From CAJBLF01 sp964494005 (GTDB taxonomy: Bacteria; Patescibacteriota; Gracilibacteria; Absconditabacterales; Absconditicoccaceae): DNA of 21,201 nt. Positions 7,643-16,700 of this stretch are shown piece after piece. The notes below the pieces were generated by a model. The model worked only from the letters and a program-made list of their open reading frames with translations. It was not told the origin of the DNA and ran no database searches. Every line of letters starts with the position of its first letter. Within the stretch, counting starts at the first letter, position 1. The stretch covers positions 1-21,201 of the forward strand of contig CAZBQE010000011.1 in assembly GCA_964494005.1 (NCBI GenBank), in the 5' to 3' direction. Position numbers and translations under genes: made by a program.

Positions 7643-8953
7643 TTATTGTTTTTTCCAGGTGTATTTGATGATTTGATTTTCTTGTGCGACTACTGGAATG
7701 AAGTTTCTTCGAAATATGGGAATTTTGTGGTTGATACATCGCTGGTTTCGTGTTTTCTTCTTGTAGGTATCGCTTTTGCGTGGGAATCTTTTCACTGTTA
7801 TTGTATCTATTTTTTTTTCGCTATCAACTGTTTTTTCCCAGAATCCCTTGGGTGCTGAGATAATATAAATATTTCCGTGTGACTTGAATATGTAGGTGTT
7901 GTTGAAATATTTGTAGCCACTTTCGCTGTTCGTTAGAAATTTCGTCAATTCCTTCAAAAGAGGAGTCGTGACATTATTGGAGATATGAAGTTTTTTCATC
8001 ACCTGTATCATGAGTTCATTTGTGATTTTGTTGGAATCAATCATCCGTTGATAGGCGAATGTGGCTTTTCGATGTGGGGATTTTTTGATAGTATAGAGTG
8101 TTCATCATTTAGAATTTAGCGTTCAGTTTTGGCTGTAAGACTTGGTGTCGGAACTAGAATATAGATTTTTTTTCTTATTTGCTTCTTCCAATGATGTATA
8201 AATATTTTTCATGCTTTCGATAAATGAATTTGTGGTTTTTGTTTGTTTGTTTGCTAGTTTGTAGAGTTCAGGAAATACCTTGTTTCTCAATTTATTTCTT
8301 AGACTTGTTGTATCATCTTTATTCGTCGGGTCGGTAACAAAAGGGATTTTATATATTTTGCAGAGGTCAAAAACCTCATCTTTTGTTCGTTGTAAAATTG
8401 GCCTAAATACCTGAATGTCTCACAATAGATGATGTGGTTCGTTTGTTTGCATAGCGATGAATCCGTTGAGATTTGCTCCGCGCAGGAGATTGAGGAACGT
8501 GCTTTCTATGCGATCTGTGAGATTGTGTCAGAAAATAATTTTTTTTATTCAGAATTTTTTTGCGTATTTTTTGAATTCTCCGTACCTCCATTTTCTGAGT
8601 TCTGCTTCTGTTTTTTTTCCTCATTTTTTTCTTTTGACGATGATGAGCTGTGTTTTCTCAAAGAATTCTTTTACAAAAATTTCATCTTGTGTATTCCCTA
8701 TTCTGGTTCAATGGTTACAATGAATAAAAAACAGGTTGTCTATATTATATTTTTCTTGTACAAAAAAATTGTATAGCAAACATGCAGTTAATATGCTATC
8801 TGCACCTCCACTTACTGCTACAAGAATTTTTTCGTTTGTTTGTATCTGATGTTTTAGTATTTTTTCTTTTTCGTATAGAGCTTCCATACGTGGAGCGATG
8901 GTTTGGATCGTGTGTGTTGAACGTTTTTTTTCTGTTGTTTTTTTCTTGATCAT
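7643..8953 (-). CDS. tilS: tRNA(Ile)-lysidine synthase
   Basis: TilS attaches lysidine to C34 of tRNA-Ile(CAU), so that the tRNA reads AUA and is charged with Ile. The 436-aa protein has the ATP-binding PP-loop motif SGGADS at 48-53, then FFIHCNHG, the nucleotide/tRNA-binding stretch GHNLTDRIESTFLNLLRG (Gly142 is a TGA codon), and TDPTNKDDTTSLRNKLR. A C-terminal tRNA-binding region follows. Eight TGA codons encode Gly, including a TGA-TGA pair. Standard-code reading would leave only scattered fragments. The ATG at 8953 begins a Lys-rich N-terminal extension before the first motif. Residues SQNGTLNSKGGT come from a low-complexity AT-rich stretch (8105-8137) that may be a small in-frame insertion. 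The gene diverges from the DUF177-like gene. Confidence 0.95.
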
Positions 8954-8958
8954 ATGAT

Positions 8959-8986
8959 TTGAAAAAATCTTACAAAACTTTATACT
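8959..8986 (+). promoter_or_regulatory. Sigma70-like promoter for the DUF177-like gene
   Basis: TTGAAA (8959-8964) and TATACT (8981-8986) are separated by 16 bp, in the 70-bp gap between divergent genes. The predicted transcript start near 8993 is about 30 nt before the ATG at 9024. Confidence 0.6.
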
Positions 8987-9023
8987 TATATTGCTTTTAT
9001 ACCTTTATGCTTTTTACAGTCAA

Positions 9024-9560
9024 ATGAAAGATTCACCCCCAAATGCGGGTAAACGTATCGAGGACAAGGTCTTCAAACTAAAAATCGCTGATCTTTTGAA
9101 TGAAGCAGGAAAAGCGGATACTATCAATTTTGAAAAGAAGTTTTCTGATCAATTACCTCATCTTACTGAAGATGGTATGGCAGGAAGTTTCACCGTTCAA
9201 TCGTTGGATGAGGCATCCTTGTTGGGAACGCTTACGGATATTACTGCTACATTCCATGAAACTTGTGAAAGCTGTGGTAAAGAATTTGTTAGGTCTGTAG
9301 AAATTCCTTCATATACTGCTAGATTTGTCTTTGACAAAGATGTTTCTGAAGATGAAAAAACTCAATCTGAAGAAGCGCTTCTTTTTATCAATCCCAAAGA
9401 TGAAACTATCAATATCGAGGATATGGTTGTTCAAGCTATCTTACTTAATGATCCTTTTGTTAAACGTTGTTCTGCGTGTACTAAGCGTTTGGAAAAAATC
9501 GGAGATGATGAAGAAGATCTTGGTGAGTTTACTTCAATGTGAAATATAACGTTCAGTTAA
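9024..9560 (+). CDS. DUF177/YceD-like protein
   Basis: This 178-aa protein resembles the DUF177 (YceD) family, whose members are tied to 23S rRNA accumulation or ribosome assembly in other bacteria. It has two Cys pairs that could bind zinc: C81/C84 in CESCGKEF and C149/C152 in CSACTKRL. A beta-rich N-terminal half and an acidic C-terminal stretch also fit. The last sense codons are reached through a TGA (9540-9542) read as Gly, adding GNITFS before TAA. The rpmF (L32) gene that often follows DUF177 is not seen here. The ATG at 9024 is supported by the promoter position. Confidence 0.75.
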
Positions 9561-9793
9561 TTATCATATCTTTGGATTTTTCGTTTTTAAAACTTCAATT
9601 TATTTTCGCTGCGCTGTGCTTTGTTTTTGGTAGACGTTCGCGTATTTTTGCGCAGTAAACGCCAGTAAACAAAAATATTTTTGTATTGTTATATATATTT
9701 GTTGTTGTTTTTTTGTTAGTGTTTTCTCTAAAAAGTTGTAATTTGGGTCTATTTTCATATATTTTTTTGGTTTATATTTTTTTGTAGTTTCAA

Positions 9794-10600
9794 ATGCGTA
9801 AATTGTTCGTTGTCATTACAGCTATACTTATATTTTTTGTATGATATTCTTTTGCAGATTCTTTTGCTCAAAAATATATTTCTGCTTTGGATAGAGTGAC
9901 TTCATCTTTGTCGGTAGAAGCGAAACAGTCGTATTATAGTAAAGTTTTATCTTTGCTTACCTTTTATGCCTATACTTTTGCTGAGGATATTACTTTTTCT
10001 AATGATATTTCTTTGCTGAAAAATTATGTGGATGCAAAAATCAAAGAGTTAGATTCTGAGCAAGAAACATCCATAGAATATATTGCTTCGTCTATGAATC
10101 TTCCTAATGTTGATATCCAGAAAGTAAGAAATGTCCGACTTGATTTACATAATACTGAAAGAAACAATCAAGGACTTCCTTATTTGAAATATAGTTCTGA
10201 TCTTGAATGAACCGCAACAACTTGGGCGACCTATTTAGCCGGTATGGGGAGAACCACTCATAGAAGAAAGAATACGGATAGCTATTATTCTTATTTTAGT
10301 ATCAAAAATCGATTTTTGGATCAAGGAATTCAATTTGTTGGCAAAGAAGTCGGCGGAGTAACATTATTTACGGAAAATATCTGACGAGGGTATTACAATT
10401 GTACTTCGTCTGATTGTACTGATGCACTCATTAAAGCTATAACTACTTCTCGGGATTTTTTTATGAGAGAAAAATATAGATCTTATAAACCACATTACAA
10501 TGCTATTATAGGCAAACAATTCACTACTCTTGGACTTGGTGTGGCTTTGGTCGGAAAAAAATATTATCTTGTCAGTCATTATACTCAAGATTTGGAGTAG
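9794..10600 (+). CDS. Secreted CAP-domain (SCP/PR-1, YkwD-like) protein
   Basis: This 268-aa protein starts with a signal peptide (MRKLFVVITAILIFFVGYSFA), whose Gly is a TGA codon. A helical linker leads to a CAP domain at about 113-265. Typical CAP features are visible: LHNTERNNQGLPYLKYSSDL, ATTWATYLA, a His in GRTTHRR, TENIGRG (matching the usual GENIA-type motif), and the C-terminal LGLGVALVGKKYYLVSHY. Three TGA codons encode Gly, two of them inside CAP-family motifs. Bacterial CAP proteins are extracellular and mostly of unknown activity. The 233 bp upstream is AT-rich and holds no gene. Confidence 0.85.
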
Positions 10601-10763
10601 TATTTCTCGTTTTTTTGTTGCTATCTCTCTTTTTACTATACGTTTTGGTATGTCGGTTTTTCCTTCTTTAGCCTCTTTTTATTTGCTCGTTTTATAGTTA
10701 GGTTCGTGACAATTATCAGGTATCAAAAAGATTTTTTCAATCGTTTCTTCTCTATTTTTTTAT

Positions 10764-10794
10764 AAAAAAAGCTGTCTTTTGTAGACAGTTTTTT
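10764..10794. terminator. Bidirectional terminator between the CAP gene and tRNA-His
   Basis: The stem CTGTCT (10772-10777) and AGACAG (10783-10788) has a 5-nt loop. It is flanked by an A-run (10764-10770) on one side and a T-run (10789-10793) on the other. It sits immediately after the tRNA-His 3' end on the minus strand and can also stop the convergent CAP-gene transcript. Confidence 0.75.
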
Positions 10795-10797
10795 ATA

Positions 10798-10874
10798 TGG
10801 GGCGAACGACGGGGCTCGAACCCGCGACATCCTGAGTCACAGTCAGGCGCTCTACCAACTGAGCTACGATCGCC
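10798..10874 (-). tRNA. tRNA-His (GTG)
   Basis: On the minus strand the gene folds as a full cloverleaf. The anticodon loop CTGTGAC carries GTG inside a perfect 5-bp stem. The His identity pair is present: an encoded G-1 opposite C73, followed by encoded CCA. The acceptor stem (GCGATCG with CGTTCGC) contains a T5-T68 mismatch. The T loop is TTCGAGC. Confidence 0.95.
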
Positions 10875-11189
10875 ATAATTGGCGGGTATTACTCTATATT
10901 TTTCTCTATAAATTGCAAGGAAAAAATATAGTATATTTGATCATGATACTGCACTTTTTTTTGTAAAATAGTATCAAATATATATTCCTTATTTTTCTCA
11001 AAAATACATATAATCACTGATTTTCTTTTTGTATTCTCTTTTTTCTCCTTTTGGACTGGTATTTTTCGAATAGATATATAGATGTTCGTCTATTTTTTCG
11101 GAAGTAGACATCAGCTTGTCTTGCAAGTAGACAGGTGATACATACACTTAAAAATGAATATTTTATTTTTTTGATTGGATAGTTTTTTT
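10875..11189. other. Intergenic, no gene seen
   Basis: This is very AT-rich sequence between tRNA-His and the pseudouridine synthase gene. The only structure noted is a 9-bp direct repeat, AAGTAGACA, at 11102-11110 and 11125-11133. It probably contains promoters for both neighbours, but none is convincing. Confidence 0.4.
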
Positions 11190-12179
11190 ATGGAAATTAT
11201 TATCGATACAACGGCTTGTGATCAGAGATTTGATAGATTTCTCAGAAAACGATTTAAAAAGTATCCGCAGATACGTCTTGCAGATATTTATCGTATTGTC
11301 AGAATAGGGTCAGCGAAGGTTAATGGAAAAAAAGTCAAAGAGCAATATAGGCTTCAGGAAGGTGATATTGTGACGATTGATGATCATGTGGAATTGTGAT
11401 CTGAAGATATGTCTTTGTTAGTCTGACAAAAGGAGCGTAAATTGGAAAAGGTAGATATCAAGAAACTGAAACAACAGATTCTGTATGAAGATGATCGTCG
11501 GGTTGTTTTTGATAAGCCTGCTGGTGTGTCTATGCATCCTGGCAATAAGCATCGAAATGATTTGTCTATGAACGATTATCTCGAAAAATATACGGAAGCA
11601 CACAAAACAGATACGTTCAAACCTTCTTTTGGTTATAGATTGGATAAGGATACTTCCGGTGTTTTGATTTGAGCGAAAACGTATGAAGCATTACAATATA
11701 TCAATAATATTATCAGGGAAAGAACTATTGATAAATATTATCTGACTTTTGTTGCAGGAAAATTTCCTAAACATATGGTGATCGATAAACCTTTGACCAA
11801 ATCTTATGATAAAAAATTTGACAGATCTTATGTCAAGATTGATTATCGTGAGGGATTGGCTTCCAAGACGGAATGTCGATTGGAGACGTTTTTTATACAT
11901 CCTTTGCTGGGAGAAGTTTCTTTGGTAAAAGCCAAAATTCATACGTGAAGAATGCATCAGATTAGAATACATTTGGCAACAGAATGATATCCTGTGCTTG
12001 GTGATATCGTATATGGTGTTTCTAGTATTAATAGGGTTTTGTATACATCTTTGGGAATTACGAGGCAGTTGTTGCATTGTTGGACATATGCTTTTTTTGA
12101 TGAATTCACTCAGCAGGATGTTCGTTTTGAATCACCGCTTCCTGGTGATTTTCAGAAGCTGCTTGCCAGCAAAAAATAA
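11190..12179 (+). CDS. RluA-family pseudouridine synthase
   Basis: This 329-aa enzyme isomerises specific uridines to pseudouridine, most likely in 23S rRNA. An S4 RNA-binding domain covers about residues 1-65, with the core IRLADIYRIVRIGSAKVNG. The catalytic domain has YRLDKDTSGVLIGAKT, where D152 is the expected catalytic Asp. It also has KIHTGRMHQIRIHL and GYPVLGDIVYG. Five TGA codons encode Gly, including G253 in the HTGRMHQIR motif (TGA at 11946-11948), a near-invariant Gly in the family. The length and domain order match RluC/RluD-type enzymes; the exact target site cannot be read from the sequence. The ATG at 11190 is chosen over an upstream TTG at 11175. Confidence 0.93.
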
Positions 12180-12241
12180 TTTGATTTTATTACTAAAAAA
12201 GCTAAAGTACTATATATTCTTTTACTTTATATATATTTGAT

Positions 12242-12541
12242 ATGAAAACATTTTTGTGGACAACATTGTTTCGACTTCTTGTCGTAGTAGGATTCGTATT
12301 TTATATGAAGAGTTTTGATGCGGATATGGCTAATGGTGTATGTACATGGCTTGGTGCTACAGAAGTTGCTGTACAAGATACGCTTGCTACTGGTACTGCT
12401 GACGTTACGCTTACTGATATCCAAGAGATGTTGACAGATATGCAAACAACACTCAATGATATGGCTGGTGTCGAAGAAACAATTCCTGTCGTAGAAGTTG
12501 AATCTGTTGTAGAAGAAACTCCTGAAGTTACTGCTGAATAG
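12242..12541 (+). CDS. Small N-terminally anchored protein
   Basis: This 99-aa protein has one N-terminal membrane helix (about 8-22, LFRLLVVVGFVFYM). A predicted coiled-coil-like stretch follows (LTDIQEMLTDMQTTLNDM), with an acidic Val/Glu-rich tail. It has no in-frame TGA. It has the same general plan as the N-terminal part of the next gene (membrane helix, short Cys segment, coiled coil), with which it is likely co-transcribed (60-bp spacing). The function is unknown. Confidence 0.7.
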   Translation: MKTFLWTTLFRLLVVVGFVFYMKSFDADMANGVCTWLGATEVAVQDTLATGTADVTLTDIQEMLTDMQTTLNDMAGVEETIPVVEVESVVEETPEVTAE

Positions 12542-12601
12542 TATTCAAGATACAAGATACAAGATTCAAGACATAACATCTTTTATCGCTTATCTTTGCT
12601 T

Positions 12602-13267
12602 ATGAAAAAGATTTTTTGGACTTTTATAGTCATGTTTCTTTTGATTTTCCTATTTCGATCGTATGTGAGGCTATTTGATAAATCATTGGGTAGGAAAATT
12701 GGTTCTCGATTTGGTATTTCTTGTCCGGTATGCATTACCGGTGATGTAGCTTCTGATCTTACAGATCAATTTGATGCTATACAAACACAACTTGAAGTGA
12801 TCAATCAAAAACTTGAGCATCCTACACAAAGCGTTGTTGAGGAGACGTCTTTTCAAACAACGACAACAACTAAAGTTGCTCTCTATTATTTCAATCAAAA
12901 TGAAGATAGTGAACTTCCCATAGAACAGCAGGTCAATATTAATTCTATTTTGCCTGTTTATCGTATGTTCCCTGCAAGTACGAATCTTCTTGTAGATGTA
13001 ATCAATGAATTACTCAAAGGAAATCTCACAGAAACCGAAAAGAAAACTTGATTTGTTACGGAATTTCCTCATGTAGATTTCAAACTTATTTCTGCTCGTT
13101 TGGAAACCGATGGTACTTTGGTATTAGCATTTACTGAGGTTCCAGGATTTACGAGCGGATGATCTGCACGTATGCTGATTTTGTCTAATGTTATCGAAAA
13201 AACTGTTCTTCAATTTCCTGGTGTCAAACGTGTAGTCTTTATTCCAGAAACTTTATTCCAACCATAA
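12602..13267 (+). CDS. GerMN-domain protein, membrane anchored
   Basis: This 221-aa protein has an N-terminal membrane helix (about 4-20), a Cys pair (ISCPVCITG), a coiled-coil-like segment and a C-terminal GerMN domain from about residue 97. GerMN-type features are VALYYFNQ, SILPVYRMFP, LLVDVINELLKG, VPGFTSGGSARM and the closing VKRVVFIPETLF. Two TGA codons encode Gly, in EKKTGFVTE and in the GFTSGGS loop. GerMN domains are known from spore germination proteins and from many non-sporulating cell-envelope proteins; no sporulation link is implied here. An intrinsic terminator follows. Confidence 0.8.
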
Positions 13268-13325
13268 TTTGAATTCAGAATGTAAAATGCAGAATTCAAA
13301 AAAATCTATGTATATCATGCAAATA

Positions 13326-13359
13326 AAAACACTGATGAAATACGCAGTGTTTTTTTTTG
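13326..13359 (+). terminator. Intrinsic terminator after the GerMN gene
   Basis: AAACACTG (13327-13334) and CAGTGTTT (13345-13352) form an 8-bp stem with a 10-nt loop, followed by a long T-run. It ends the transcript of the two small membrane protein genes. Confidence 0.85.
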
Positions 13360-13370
13360 TTATATTTTGC

Positions 13371-13709
13371 TATAAAAGAAATGATGTTATATTTTTTATT
13401 CCGCTAAAGCGGGACAAATGCGACCTCAAAAATCCTTAGAGATTTTTTGGGTCTTATTTTGCNNNNNNNNNNNNNNNNNNNNNNNNNNNNNNNNNNNNNN
13501 NNNNNNNNNNNNNNNNNNNNNNNNNNNNNNNNNNNNNNNNNNNNNNNNNNNNNNNNNNNNNNAGCGGGACAAATGCGACCTCAAAAATCCTTAGAGATTT
13601 TTTGGGTCTTATTTTGCTATAAAAGAAATGATGTTATATTTTTTATTCCGCTAAAGCGGGACAAATGCGACCTCAAAAATCCTTAGAGATTTTTTGGGTC
13701 TTATTTTGC
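13371..13709. repeat. 92-bp tandem repeat, broken by an assembly gap
   Basis: Complete 92-bp units lie at 13371-13462 and 13618-13709, and a partial unit at 13563-13617; the copies look identical over what is visible. Each unit starts TATAAAAG and ends TTATTTTGC. Each holds two inverted repeats: CCGCT-AA-AGCGG, and a longer imperfect hairpin around CAAAAATC/GATTTTTTG. The 100 N characters inside the array are a placeholder, so the copy number is unknown. No coding function is apparent. The -35 box of the giant gene overlaps the array's last bases. Confidence 0.9.
13463..13562. other. Assembly gap (100 N)
   Basis: Exactly 100 undetermined bases lie inside the tandem repeat. The round length suggests a scaffolding placeholder, not a measured size. 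Confidence 0.95.
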
Positions 13710-13733
13710 ATTTTTAGAGGAAATCAGTATACT
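13706..13733 (+). promoter_or_regulatory. Sigma70-like promoter for the giant gene
   Basis: TTGCAT (13706-13711) and TATACT (13728-13733) are separated by 16 bp. The predicted start near 13740 leaves a leader of about 45 nt before the ATG at 13785. The -35 hexamer straddles the end of the last 92-bp repeat unit. Confidence 0.6.
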
Positions 13734-13784
13734 TACTGTTAGCTTAAAGCTTCACGCTCAAAGCATAAGGCCTTTATTTTGTAT

Positions 13785-16700
13785 ATGAGTTTTTCTATGG
13801 TAAAAAAGGCAAAAAATATCAAACAAAATCAACGTGAATTACAGCAAACGGAATCGTTGAAAAAAAAGGCGAATGTTTCCGATGCTTTTCTCGATGAATT
13901 ACAATGAGCATTCACGAAATTTGATAAGATTACCGAATCCAAAAGGATCGAATTGTATGGAGATCAGAAATATCTGGATCAATTTTGGAAATATTTTACC
14001 AAGGAACATCCGAATCTACTCGATAAAATAGATAAAAAAGATTTGCCGGTCTATATTCAGGCACTTGAACATAAAGGATTTAAACTTTCTCGTCTTGTAG
14101 ATGAAGATGATAGCAAGAAACTTCATGCAGAATTTGCTTCCGAAGATACGGAAGAACATGTAATCAAAAAGAGTCTGGAAGATTTTAAAATTTTTTGTGA
14201 AGATAATATCAATAATGTACCTTCTGATGCTTACAATAAGTTTGCTTCTGCTGCTGGATTTGATTCTAATACATTTCAGCTTGACCCTAATGGTAAATGT
14301 AAAACGATCGATGATATACTTATTGTCCGAAAAAAATTTATAGAAAAAGAAGGCATTATTTTGGGAAAAACTTCTGTTGAACATGCTGAACGTATTTTAT
14401 CTCCATTATATAATCCTACAGAAAGGATAATGGTGACTGTGGTTATTTCAAAAATTAGAAAAACTTTTAAAGGAGCGTTGAAAACAGCTTTTGATGCTCA
14501 ATTTCCGTTGCCGGTGACCGTATTTACTCCATATCAGGATTTGCTTTCTTTTAAGAATGAACGGACACAATTTCTTATCGATCATGAAACAGAAATAGAC
14601 GAATCTCTGGCGAAAAAACTTGATGCTATTATTGTTACCAATGGCGATATCAAAAATGAGCTTTTCAAAACGGGAAGGACGTTTGATGAAAGTGCATGAT
14701 TTTCTGAACGGGAACAATATTATAGAACGATATTCAATAAACTTGCTACTCGTCAACTTTTTGAAGAACTCAAAAAATCGGAAGAAAGTGTAGATCAATA
14801 TATTAATGCGATGGGGAATACGTTCAAAGAATTCCCTCCATACGTCAATGAAATTCTGAAAATATATCCGTTCAATGATAAAGATATATCTGTTTTGGAT
14901 GTTTCTTTTCATGCTGATCTTGAACAGATAGATAATGAATTATTAGCTTTACAGGAACAATATGCAGCTGCTACGGAAAAAGAAAGAAAGGAATTGAGAA
15001 AAAAAATTAAGGAACTCAAACAGCAGAGAGAACAGCGTAGATGGGAAGCGTATATTGCTTTTTTGAGAAGTAAAGATGTAGCATTGGCTGATATTTTTGC
15101 TGCCTTGGTACAAAGCAAATTCGATTTTTCTGTACTTACTCCAGAACAACAACAATTGCTTATCGATACGCTTATGAAACATAAGCTTGAAGATACGATA
15201 AAAAATAAGGTTCCTGAACTACTTTCGGTGGCTGAAGATGATTTGACGCAATTTATTAATGATCTCTTTGATCTTCAGAAGATGGACATCACTATTCCGA
15301 CAAGATTAGGTCCTGTACCGTTGAAGTTTCTCAAAAAGGAATTTATGGGAACGATGCGCAAGGAACTTCCTGGTGTCAATGATTTGGAACAACTTAAAAA
15401 TTTACCACTCAATTTTTTGACACAAATCACGGAAAGCAATGCTTCGTTTTTTGAAGAGACTCCTATTTTTGATTCGCTGTTTACTGATTTTAGTGCAAGA
15501 AATGGTACGTTTGCACTTAATGACGCTTACAAAATTAGAATAAAAAAATGAGATAAGGTAGCTGAATGATATCTTTCGCCATATTCTCTTTTGGATGAAA
15601 GAAATACAGAAGAAAGTGATGGTAAAGAATTGTATTTGTATTCTGAACCGATTACTTCGCCGAATCAGGAAAGAACTTTAGTTAGTTGGACAGCTGCTAA
15701 TGGAAAGGATTCTTGAATCCCTGTAGTTATTTTGAACGATCAAGAACAACAAGATTGTGATCTTGAAATCTTAGATAAACAACTCAATCTCAATGGCGAA
15801 GCGTTGGGAGCATTATTATTTTGATATGTACTTGGGCAAGAGAGTATACAGGCTGATTTGCCTCCAAAAAAAGAAAAAGAATTTGCTGAGAAACTTGGTA
15901 AACTTGATATATATAGAGAAAAGCAGGAAGAACAGGAAGAGGAATCTGAAACATCTGAAGTGTCTGATGAAGATAAAATAGAGCATTCAGAATATGAAAC
16001 ATTTATGAAAGAATGGGAAAATATCGCAGGATATAATTTTCCTGAAGAACATTACAAAGAAAACCATTGATTCGTAGAATGAACGAGATTGTTTATTCCT
16101 TTTTTTGAAAGTTCTGTTCCTCCGACGCCTCATACAGGAAATAATATGGCTTGGATGAATATGCATATTATCAATATCAATAAGGATAAAGGTACGTTTA
16201 CGGTAAAACTTTTGTGAGGTGAAACTAAACTTGGTGCTCATGAATGAATTGAAAAAACATTGCCTATTGGTTCTGCTTCTCTTGATTTTATCAAAGAATG
16301 TTTTTGAAATACTATGTACAAAATGCCTGATGTTTCGGCTCATGGGTTCGATGATCGGGTTTCTTTGTTGCAATCTACAAAAGCAGCTGAAGGGCTTGCT
16401 GATTCTTTTGGAAAAGTAAAACTTGAAGGAGGAAAATTTAAGTTTGTTACTGGTGATGCTGCAGGTGAAAATGTAGAATATTTTGGATGGTATGAACAGC
16501 AGATTGTCGAAGATCCTGATAAAGAACAAGGGGTTTGGGCACTTTTTAAGGTTAATCATCATAGTAATAATACATTTACTCTCAAGGCTGATTTTGTTGA
16601 TGATAAAGGTCAAAAAGTTGTTTATGAGCGTACTATGGATTATCCGAGTTTTTTGCTTTTTATCAATGAAAAAAAACTTCAGCCCAAGAGTAAAGCTCAA

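Noticed and set aside
7643..8953. tilS as a pseudogene broken by stops
   Set aside because: All interruptions are TGA, several at conserved Gly; no TAA/TAG or frameshift is present.
13371..13709. CRISPR array
   Set aside because: The 92-bp units repeat in full with no variable spacers, and no cas genes are near.
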